DNA from: Acidobacteriaceae bacterium
GTDB lineage: Bacteria; Acidobacteriota; Terriglobia; Terriglobales; Acidobacteriaceae
Direction of reading: 5' to 3'
Length of the DNA stretch: 12,835 nt
Assembly (NCBI GenBank): GCA_003156235.1
Contig: PMGP01000203.1
Location: 407 to 13,241, forward strand
Position numbers and translations under genes: made by a program. Position 1 is the first letter of the stretch. The number at the start of each line of letters is the position of its first letter. The notes beneath the pieces were generated by a model. The model saw only the letters and a list, made by a program, of their open reading frames with translations, was not told the origin of the DNA and did no database searches. Positions 5,263-11,817 of the stretch are shown here, piece by piece.

Positions 5263-7430
5263 AACACTCCCGCATACTGATTTTTCTAATGCTGCTCAGC
5301 GGATTCCTTTTTCCGGCGGCGGCGCGCGCGCTGGATACTCCCTCGATGGGCGAAGCCATCAGCGACATGAACAAGATCGAGCACTTACTGGTGCAGTATG
5401 ACGTCATTCCGCAGGATGTGGCCAACTCCTACGGCGACATCATGAATATCTTTTCGTGCATTGACACCGCCAAGGATGAAGTCACGGTGATGAAATGCAT
5501 CGACAAATTCAAGGACACCTATATTGGCGGGGCATTACTGCAGGCGGTTCCCTCGTGGTTCTGGGACCTGCTGGACGTTTACATCGATATACGAACCCTA
5601 AATATTCCGGAGTTGTTTTTGAATCTGGCCGAGGCCGCAGTCTGCGCCATCGTAGAAGCGCTGGCGTGGGGGATAGACATCTGCGGGATCATCGATGCAT
5701 TCATTGATGTCGGGGAGGACTTGGACGCGATAGCCAAAGCTGTGGTCAAATTCGCCGAAGAGATAGGCTCCGCGGCGTGGCACTCGGTCAAGTGCACGAT
5801 CAAACCATCGAGCTGCGAAGACAAGTTGACGGGAGTACAGATTGCATGGCGCGATTTCTTCCAGAACATTCTGACCAGCAACCAGGGATTGAACTGGCGC
5901 TTGACGCCGCCATATTCCTCATATTGCCTTGCGGGAGCGCCCTCCGGCGGCCAGGCAGCCTCCCTTTGTCCGCAGGACTACTACATGGACCACGTCTTTG
6001 CGCAGCAACAGGCGGCGCTGCAGGTAATTCATACCGATAGCGACTACTTCAAAACCACGCATGACGGCGACATAGGGCAGGCTACCTCGATGCTCTTGGA
6101 TGGGGTGAACAAGCAATGGGACGCCATGATTATGGATCCCAACAACGGCTCGATGAAGTCTATCAACAACGTCCGTAAACATTTCATCGACACGCAGTCG
6201 GACGCAGCCGTGCGTCAGGTGGTGATGGCGCCAGACGATGCGGCGGTGAAAACACCGGCGGCGCTGGAAAGCTACATGACCAACTGGTGCGCTACAAATT
6301 ACAAGGCACAAAACCTGCAAACAGCGTTAGCCACGTTGCCGGGTTCTCCGGGCTCTGCCGGCACTACGTTGACGATTCAGCCAGTGGTAGAGAACGTCGA
6401 CTTCTGGATCATCGCCCCAACTTCGCTTACCGCAAGTCAGAAGGCTGCATTTCAGACCACTCAAAACTGGTGCCATAACAGCTTCTACCTTGACCGGCGC
6501 GCAACCTCGCTTGTAAACCTCTTTGCGCACAATATCGTCAACGATCTGAGGTGCCTACCGGCGGGTATGATGACTCCTGCGGCGGGGGCCACGATCACGG
6601 GTGACCTGTGGTGCCCGACGTTTGATGCACAGAAACGCTGTGCGGAGGTGATGGCCAGCTTGAACCTGGGCAAGCCACCAGTGCAGTGCCAAGTGAAGCC
6701 GCAGTGCCCGACCTTCGGCGGAGTGTACTACTGCAACGAAGGATCGACGTACCAGAATTGCGTGAGCTGGGCGCACCAGTCGGGCGCGATGAATGCCCCC
6801 AAGCTGTGCGCCTTTGACACCTCCGCTGAAGGGCCGTTTCTGGCGAAGGAGATCCGAATGCACCTGGCACAAGGCCAACTGGAGAACGGCACGCTGGGGC
6901 CACCGTCGAAGTACGCGGCGTACTGCGCGGTTGACGGGGTGCCGGTTGAGGCGACGAGGGCTCCAACGGGAGCCGTCCAATCGGGGAAGACGCTGAACTT
7001 GTCGGGCGCGGTAACGGGCAACACGCATGAGACGAGAAGCGCGCCGCCGGCGCCGCCGAAGGGGCCGCGGACCAGCCCCAGCGTTCTGGATTGCCCGCGT
7101 CCTACGATGAAGCACCTGTGCGAGGTTGCCGTGCAAAAGACGCAAGGGTACTATCCGGTTCCGCTGGTTTCATGCACGGACGACCACGTTGACCCCGCAT
7201 ATCAGAAGATGGCTGACCAAGTGCAGAGCTACGCGCGGAATGTTGCGGGACTGCACACCGGTCCGGACCCGCTGCTGCTGACCGGCTATGCGCCGGTCTG
7301 CCCGCAGGGGTATGTCTGCGTCACGTCCGTCACGCCATCGGTGGATGGAGTGAGCGTGCCGACCATTCTGCTTCAGGGTTCAGCGCCGACGCAGCGCATA
7401 ACGCCGGTTGTGGGCCCAATCCATCGTTAG
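5259..7430 (+). CDS. Large cysteine-rich secreted protein, unknown function
   Basis: This 723-residue protein matches no family I know. Residues 1-24 form a signal peptide with likely cleavage after ARA. GGGAGG at 5248-5253 is a strong ribosome binding site for the ATG at 5259, which overlaps the previous stop. Residues about 30-190 look helical, with hydrophobic amphipathic stretches such as AAVCAIVEALAWGIDICGII. The rest is mixed, with aromatic-cysteine pairs (two NWC, one LWC) and a dense cluster around 530-560 (VQCQVKPQC, YYCNEG, QNCVSW). I count 24 cysteines in total, an even number that fits disulfide bonding after export. A proline-rich linker (SAPPAPPKGP) precedes a C-terminal part with LDCPRP and PVCPQGYVC. 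There is no lipobox, sorting signal or C-terminal membrane helix, so a periplasmic or released protein is likeliest. Confidence 0.85.
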   Translation: MKHSRILIFLMLLSGFLFPAAARALDTPSMGEAISDMNKIEHLLVQYDVIPQDVANSYGDIMNIFSCIDTAKDEVTVMKCIDKFKDTYIGGALLQAVPSWFWDLLDVYIDIRTLNIPELFLNLAEAAVCAIVEALAWGIDICGIIDAFIDVGEDLDAIAKAVVKFAEEIGSAAWHSVKCTIKPSSCEDKLTGVQIAWRDFFQNILTSNQGLNWRLTPPYSSYCLAGAPSGGQAASLCPQDYYMDHVFAQQQAALQVIHTDSDYFKTTHDGDIGQATSMLLDGVNKQWDAMIMDPNNGSMKSINNVRKHFIDTQSDAAVRQVVMAPDDAAVKTPAALESYMTNWCATNYKAQNLQTALATLPGSPGSAGTTLTIQPVVENVDFWIIAPTSLTASQKAAFQTTQNWCHNSFYLDRRATSLVNLFAHNIVNDLRCLPAGMMTPAAGATITGDLWCPTFDAQKRCAEVMASLNLGKPPVQCQVKPQCPTFGGVYYCNEGSTYQNCVSWAHQSGAMNAPKLCAFDTSAEGPFLAKEIRMHLAQGQLENGTLGPPSKYAAYCAVDGVPVEATRAPTGAVQSGKTLNLSGAVTGNTHETRSAPPAPPKGPRTSPSVLDCPRPTMKHLCEVAVQKTQGYYPVPLVSCTDDHVDPAYQKMADQVQSYARNVAGLHTGPDPLLLTGYAPVCPQGYVCVTSVTPSVDGVSVPTILLQGSAPTQRITPVVGPIHR

Positions 7431-7437
7431 CGAGGAC

Positions 7438-7477
7438 GCGCGGGCAGGAGATTCCAACCAGGATCGCCTGCCCGCGC
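7438..7477. terminator. Perfect 11-bp inverted repeat between convergent genes
   Basis: GCGCGGGCAGG at 7438-7448 and CCTGCCCGCGC at 7467-7477 are perfect reverse complements with an 18-base loop. The hairpin lies in the 65-base gap between two converging stop codons, the usual place for a bidirectional terminator. There is no T-run on either strand, so it may act with Rho or simply block read-through. Confidence 0.5.
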
Positions 7478-7495
7478 ATGGCTATAATCAGGGAT

Positions 7496-8089
7496 TCAGA
7501 AGATCTTGTAGCTGACGCCCACGCTTCCGCCGTAGGGCGAGAGCGTGGTGTTCTGTACCCCAGTTATATTCGGCCACCCGAGCCACTGCTGGTACTCGAA
7601 GTCGATGGCCCGGAGGGTGATCTTCTTGGAGAGCTTGATGTCCACGCCTCCGCCGTAGGCGATGTCGGTATAGTGGCCGTACGCGCCGTCGAGATAGAAG
7701 TTCATCCTGCTCATGCCAATCAGGACTTTGGCGTAGGGAGTGGCTCGCCAGAAGCGCAACTTTTCGATGGGCAGGCGGGGGCCGATCAGGTAATTGTCTT
7801 CGCGGATGTCGGCGTAGGGATTCATGCGCAGCCAGCGCGCCTCGGCTTCGAACTGAACCCAGCGAGTGAGCTTCAGGTCCACATATGCGCCCGGGCCGTA
7901 GAGGCGTTTGGGGCCGGTTTGAGCGGCCAATGCTCCGGCGTTGTCGGGCTGAAAAGCGGAGCCCAGGACGCCGACGTTGACGGCAATCCGCTGCTTGTAG
8001 GCTGAGGGAACCACTTGCGCGCGCGCGGATAAGGCTCCGGCGGCAATCAGGATGGAGAACAAAGCAACGATCGATCGTCTGATGAGCAT
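7496..8089 (-). CDS. Outer-membrane beta-barrel protein
   Basis: This 197-residue protein has a signal peptide (residues 1-24: RR, a hydrophobic core, then ARA before Q25). After it come alternating hydrophobic/polar strands rich in Gly, Tyr and Trp, such as GAYVDLKLTRWVQFEAEARW and YGGGVDIKLSKKITLRAIDF. It ends in GVSYKIF: the terminal phenylalanine and alternating pattern are the usual signal for outer-membrane insertion by the BAM machinery. The size suits an eight-strand barrel of the OmpA/OmpX type (family PF13505 or similar). The ligand or role cannot be read from sequence. The start at 8087-8089 has only a weak GGA upstream. The gene follows the large surface-protein gene on the same strand after 70 bases, with a candidate terminator between them. 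Confidence 0.85.
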   Translation of the reverse strand: MLIRRSIVALFSILIAAGALSARAQVVPSAYKQRIAVNVGVLGSAFQPDNAGALAAQTGPKRLYGPGAYVDLKLTRWVQFEAEARWLRMNPYADIREDNYLIGPRLPIEKLRFWRATPYAKVLIGMSRMNFYLDGAYGHYTDIAYGGGVDIKLSKKITLRAIDFEYQQWLGWPNITGVQNTTLSPYGGSVGVSYKIF

Positions 8090-8125
8090 AGCGCAGGTCC
8101 AGTCAGTGAGAATCCGGGATCTGGC

Positions 8126-8160
8126 AAAAAAGCCTGGAGTTGGCGATTCTGCGCAGGGCT
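8126..8160 (-). terminator. Candidate intrinsic terminator after the large surface-protein gene
   Basis: On the minus strand AGCC-C-TG (8160 down to 8154) can pair with CAGGCT (8136 down to 8131), with one bulged C and a 17-base loop, and six T residues (8131-8126) follow immediately. The T-run and its position right after the TAA stop argue for termination. The stem is short and its loop long, so efficiency may be modest. Confidence 0.4.
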
Positions 8161-10928
8161 TACTCCACGATGATATTCACCGTGGTGGTATGCGACAGTG
8201 TACCGGAGGTCGCGGTTACGGTTAAAGGATAGGTTTTCGGAGTAAACGTGATTTGGCATCCGGTCACTCCCACGGCCAGGGCAGCGCCGGCCAGAGTCAG
8301 CACAGCTACCCTGCGGAAGCGATGAGCGGTCTTGCGCAGCCTGCCGGCAAAGGGCAGCAGGATCAGCCCCAACGCGAGAGGGAGCGAGCGTCCTCCGAAG
8401 GGACCTGGGGGCGCTTGCTGCGCGGAATAGCCTGGCAAAGACACCTGAAGAGTCACATTGGCAGTTGAAAGACCTGCCGGCACCACATCCGTAGAGAAGA
8501 CAGCGGTCATTCCTGGCGGCAGTCCGGTCAGAGTCAAGTTCACCGCTGCTGGCAGGTCGCCGCCAAGCGAGTTAATCCCAAACTGATAAGTAGCCTGCCC
8601 TCCGAAGGGCACAGGCACGGTTGCTACTGCCGGCGGAACGATGGTAAAGTCCTGGATTGTTTCTGGCAGTGGGAGACTGGCGGCCGACAAATAGTTGGTG
8701 TCGCCAGAGTAGACCGCGGTGATGGAGTGGTTGCCGGTTGCAGGGGCCGATACAGTCAAGGTTGCCACGCTTGCCGTGACGACACCGGTACCGAGCGGGG
8801 TTGGTCCATCTAGAAAGGTTACTGTGCCGGTGGGCGCGGTGGTCGAGGTGGCAGGAACAGTCAGGATGGCGGTGAATGTGATGGGGTTGGAGGTAAAGAC
8901 AGGGTTGGCGGAGGCGGTCAGAGCCACGTGAGGAGTGGGCTGGATGACGGTCAGGGAAACGGTTGCCATGGAGGTGGTGTAATCGGGTGTATCGGTTGGC
9001 GAGAAGGTTGCTGTGAGCGTGTGCGGTCCGACGATGAGCACCGTTCCTGGTCCCGGCAAATAGGTGAAGCTGCCCTGCACCGGCGAAGTGGCGTCGAGTT
9101 GGGTTGCGCTGAGCGGGGTGCCGTATGTGATTGCCGCTGGAGCAGCCCACGTAACGGTGGGCGTGGCTTTATTGATGGTCATCGTGCCGGTCGCCGATCC
9201 CTGATAGTTCGGATCGTTGATCGTGCCCACCACCGGGTACGAGCCGGCCGCGGTCGGGGGCGTGGGACTGCCGTTATAAGTGATGTTCACCGCCAGGCCG
9301 ATGGGCGTGGTAGTGGCCGTCGCCGACAGCGGCAACCCGGTGTAGGTCTGATTGAGGTTGCCCAGCGTCACCGTCGCCGTCGCTAGGTTCACCGTCAGCG
9401 GGACGCTGGCTGTGGCGGACGTGTAGGTCGTACCGTCCCACGTGTAGGTTGTACCGACCGGCGGGAAGGACACCGACAGCGTCTGCGGTCCGGCGGGCAG
9501 TACCGTGCCGGAGGGCGGCGTATAAGCGAGCATGCTCGTAAGGTCAACTCCGGCCATGCCTGTGGCCGAGGCGTCAAGCTGGGCTCCGCTCAGCGGGGTT
9601 CCATAGGTGATGGGTGCGGGCGTGGGCCAATTGATAATAGGCTGAGGCGTTACATAGGTGGGCTGATCGAAGAGGGCATATTCGAGTATCTCCTCCTGCG
9701 GGGTCATGGCTGTGGAACTGGGGCACTCGATGGGAAATGGAGTGCCGCTTGGGGACGAGGCTTGGATGACGTGATAATCGCTGTACAACACGCGCCCGCA
9801 TTGGTTTGCGGTCGGGCCGACCAGCGTGTCGAAGGTAAACTGCATCACCGGATTCTCGGCTGTCGCGTCATTGAGAGTCAGCCAGGACTGCGCTGGCAGG
9901 TTAACGCCATTGAAGTCTTGGCGGAGACTGCTTATCTGAATCTCGTCCGTCGAGCCCTGGTAGGTAGCGCCGGCGTTCTGCAGCCATTGAGCGAGCGTTG
10001 CGCCGTCGGTAAAGCTGGTGTTGACCGTTGCGATTCCAGGGTCGGGAGTGGGTTCAGCCTGATTGGGATCCCAGTTCGCCACTGGCGGGAACTGAGAGTC
10101 ATAGGGCGAGACGGGGTCCAGCCAAACATAGCTGTGATGGGTTGCAAAGACACGCCCGCCGGCGTTGGCGTAGTTCAGCAGGTTGGTAGCGGCAGTCTGT
10201 GTTGCTTGACCGTTGGGAGATCCCTGGCAAGGAAACATCACCATGTCATAGCCGTTCAGGGTATTTGCGGCGTCCATGAGTGCGGTTTCTGAGGGAGTGT
10301 TGGCACTGATCTCCGCTCCAGGCGATTCGCTGCCCTTGTAAAGATGGATTCGTCCCCCCGATGTGGTGTCATTGTCGTCGGTAAACTCCGAATCGGCAAT
10401 GCCCATATGGCGCAGCATGCACTCCATAGCGTCGCCCTGACCTGTGGCGATGGCGATGAGGGGGATGTCGTCCTGCGGCGAATGGGTTGACGGCATAGTG
10501 AGGGTTAGCCCGTTAAGGGCACCGTCGCCGACGGTCTCGCTGAACTGGCGGCGCCATTTGCCTGCCTGGATGACCAGGGTGTAGATGGTATTTTCCGGCA
10601 CATTGAGCAGCGTGAAGGAGCCGTCCACCGCGGTATAGGTGTAGCTGTCCATGGGCGTGGGCGTTGGTGTTGTTGGTGTTGTCATGCACTGCGCGCCGGG
10701 AGTCAGCGGCACCACCGAACCGGTCGTAACATAGACGAGCACATTGGGCAGGGGAAGAGCGCCGGCGGGGTCGTAGACCGTGCCGGTGATGGTCGTGTTT
10801 TGGGCGGCGACCGGCGTACTGAGCAACGGGAAGACAAAAAACAACGCCGCGATTGCAAATCTGAACAGTCTGGAGTGTTCAGATTTGGCGGCAAAAACTG
10901 AGCGAATTAAACGGTCAGATGCGGTCAT
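8160..10928 (-). CDS. Large exported multidomain protein: regulatory-like domain, ThuA/GATase-like domain, Ig/MBG repeats
   Basis: From the ATG at 10926-10928 this is 922 residues. That start gives a clean signal peptide (basic n-region, FAIAALFFVF core, cleavage after VAA at 42); an in-frame start at 10970 adds 14 residues. Residues 44-145 resemble a carboxypeptidase-regulatory-like beta sandwich (ITGTVYDPAG, DGSFTLLNVP). Residues about 155-420 look like a ThuA/glutamine-amidotransferase-like fold: YDMVMFPCQG at 227-236, GGRVFATHHSYVW at 257-269 and CGRVLYSDYHV at 377-387. I see no clear catalytic triad. From about 425 to 750 come Ig/MBG-like repeats (two carrying ITYGTPLS..QLDA), then a Big_3-like domain with TGTVTFLDG. 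The C terminus holds two hydrophobic segments and a lipobox-like VTGC at 888-891 before a final strand block. Surface display, with binding or adhesion, is inferred. Confidence 0.85.
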   Translation of the reverse strand: MTASDRLIRSVFAAKSEHSRLFRFAIAALFFVFPLLSTPVAAQNTTITGTVYDPAGALPLPNVLVYVTTGSVVPLTPGAQCMTTPTTPTPTPMDSYTYTAVDGSFTLLNVPENTIYTLVIQAGKWRRQFSETVGDGALNGLTLTMPSTHSPQDDIPLIAIATGQGDAMECMLRHMGIADSEFTDDNDTTSGGRIHLYKGSESPGAEISANTPSETALMDAANTLNGYDMVMFPCQGSPNGQATQTAATNLLNYANAGGRVFATHHSYVWLDPVSPYDSQFPPVANWDPNQAEPTPDPGIATVNTSFTDGATLAQWLQNAGATYQGSTDEIQISSLRQDFNGVNLPAQSWLTLNDATAENPVMQFTFDTLVGPTANQCGRVLYSDYHVIQASSPSGTPFPIECPSSTAMTPQEEILEYALFDQPTYVTPQPIINWPTPAPITYGTPLSGAQLDASATGMAGVDLTSMLAYTPPSGTVLPAGPQTLSVSFPPVGTTYTWDGTTYTSATASVPLTVNLATATVTLGNLNQTYTGLPLSATATTTPIGLAVNITYNGSPTPPTAAGSYPVVGTINDPNYQGSATGTMTINKATPTVTWAAPAAITYGTPLSATQLDATSPVQGSFTYLPGPGTVLIVGPHTLTATFSPTDTPDYTTSMATVSLTVIQPTPHVALTASANPVFTSNPITFTAILTVPATSTTAPTGTVTFLDGPTPLGTGVVTASVATLTVSAPATGNHSITAVYSGDTNYLSAASLPLPETIQDFTIVPPAVATVPVPFGGQATYQFGINSLGGDLPAAVNLTLTGLPPGMTAVFSTDVVPAGLSTANVTLQVSLPGYSAQQAPPGPFGGRSLPLALGLILLPFAGRLRKTAHRFRRVAVLTLAGAALAVGVTGCQITFTPKTYPLTVTATSGTLSHTTTVNIIVE
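9091..9620 (-). repeat. Duplicated Ig/MBG-domain DNA segment, two copies 480 bp apart
   Basis: The stretch at 9091-9140 and the stretch at 9571-9620 are about three quarters identical by eye. They encode the matching peptides ITYGTPLSATQLDAT and ITYGTPLSGAQLDAS on the minus strand. The spacing is exactly 480 bases (160 codons), so the copies are in frame. This indicates growth of the surface protein by duplication of domain-sized units that have since diverged. Confidence 0.55.
10663..10680. repeat. 9-bp tandem duplication in a Thr-Pro linker
   Basis: GTTGGTGTT occurs twice back to back inside the surface-protein gene. On the coding strand it gives part of the TTPTTPTPTP stretch at residues 83-92, inserted in the regulatory-like domain. 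Change in copy number would keep the frame and alter only linker length. Confidence 0.5.
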
Positions 10929-10970
10929 GGCGCAGGCTATCCCTTTCCCACACAAGCCAGTCTCCATCAT

Positions 10971-11448
10971 TCAGGTCCATGCCAGCGCAGCCGCGTTGCA
11001 CCGATTTCCAACCCTGCCGGCTTCCCTTTATTGGCAGGCAAACAATCGGATATTTCCTCCGCGAAGGCACTACTTCTTCGACAAAGAGGCTTCTATGCGA
11101 ACTTCCGAGTACCGGTAGAATCCACGAAATCATCATACACATTCTTAGAGGATTTTAACCACCGGTTTGTCACAATACCATGGATTTCACAGATCCGCAA
11201 TATTTTGATGAGGATTACGGTTGCACACGCGTGATCTGGGGCTGCATTGCGCAGCGGCGTTTTCCCGTATAGGTTGAAGGCGATAAAGCCAAGGGATTCA
11301 TCACTGAGGGGATATGTCCGCCAGCAATCCAATGCGAGAGGAGCGCCTCATGCCGCGATTCCCTGCGAGCTTATTGATCCGTCCCTCAAATAGTGTTATT
11401 GCCCTCCCACCCATTTCGCGATAAAGCCTGCGAAATGGATGGGGCACG
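10971..11448. other. Intergenic stretch without a supportable gene
   Basis: About 480 bases separate the start of the minus-strand surface-protein gene from the doubtful small ORF to the right. Part of it, roughly 11100-11230, looks poorer in GC than the flanking genes. The short ORFs here (for instance minus strand 11093-11332) lack recognisable motifs and good ribosome binding sites. The promoter of the surface-protein gene should lie in the left part, but I could not pick out a convincing one. The one clear structure is the palindromic repeat at 11405-11444. I see no riboswitch, tRNA or mobile-element remnant that I can support. Confidence 0.6.
11405..11444. repeat. Palindromic intergenic repeat (CCCACCCATTTCGC hairpin)
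   Basis: CCATTTCGC at 11411-11419 pairs perfectly with GCGAAATGG at 11430-11438. After one mismatch the outer bases TCCCA pair with TGGGG, including one T-G pair. The 10-base loop contains ATAAAG. The arrangement of a CCCACCC arm, a TTCGC core and an ATGGGGCAC right flank is typical of a repeat dispersed through Acidobacteriaceae genomes; that statement is from memory. It lies between genes, as such elements usually do. Confidence 0.6.
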
Positions 11449-11526
11449 GTGCTTGTATTGATGGGCCGGATCAATAGCGCAACCCGCTTCAACATGGCTG
11501 ACCAGACTCATTATCGAAGAGTATCA

Positions 11527-11727
11527 ATGCAGAATAATGCTCCAAATCATCTCTCTATTCTGCGCGTGATCACCGCCAGCGGTCACATGGGCCTGGTCCT
11601 TCTTCATGCCGTGGAGCGCAAGAAAATGTCGCCGGAAAGCATAATTTACGATATATTAAAGATTCCGGCACTACCCCAGACGCGCGCGGGCCTGCTCCAT
11701 CTCATGAGGCCTTTTCATCAAGAATAG
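11527..11727 (+). CDS. Doubtful small hypothetical protein
   Basis: An open frame ending at the TAG at 11725-11727 gives 66 residues from the ATG at 11527, which has a partial ribosome binding site (GAAGAG at 11516-11521). Longer versions could start at the ATG at 11494 or the GTG at 11449. The peptide (ending GLLHLMRPFHQE) has mixed composition with no signal peptide, membrane helix or known motif. A hairpin begins two bases after the stop, as expected for a real transcript end, but length and lack of recognisable homology keep this weak. Confidence 0.3.
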   Translation: MQNNAPNHLSILRVITASGHMGLVLLHAVERKKMSPESIIYDILKIPALPQTRAGLLHLMRPFHQE

Positions 11728-11728
11728 G

Positions 11729-11751
11729 GCGATTTCCTCGAAAGGAATCGC
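11729..11751. terminator. Hairpin between the small ORF and gltB
   Basis: GCGATTTCCT at 11729-11738 pairs with AGGAATCGC at 11743-11751 around a CGAA loop, giving nine pairs with one bulged T. It starts two bases after the small ORF's stop and 67 bases before the gltB start. No T-run follows, so it could be a Rho-assisted terminator or a structure in the gltB leader. Confidence 0.4.
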
Positions 11752-11817
11752 GTGGCATTTGTGTATCCGGGCAAAAAATCACATTTTGCACGGGGAATTT
11801 TCATCGAGAAGGTTGCC

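Noticed and set aside
7478..8005. 175-residue plus-strand open frame opposite the beta-barrel gene
   Set aside because: It begins in the hairpin of the terminator region and overlaps a protein with a signal peptide and a terminal Phe barrel signature on the other strand.
9762..10292. Plus-strand open frame opposite the large surface-protein gene
   Set aside because: It is antisense to a continuous 922-residue protein with recognisable domains and has no family motif of its own.
10981..11040. GC-rich hairpin-like sequence on the minus strand, considered as a cobalamin or cyclic-di-GMP riboswitch before the surface-protein gene
   Set aside because: A few bases resemble parts of those consensus cores, but the required conserved boxes are missing and I could not draw a full structure.
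11093..11332. 79-residue minus-strand open frame in the spacer
   Set aside because: It has no ribosome binding site that I can see, no motif and no neighbour it could belong with. A decayed fragment is possible but not supportable.
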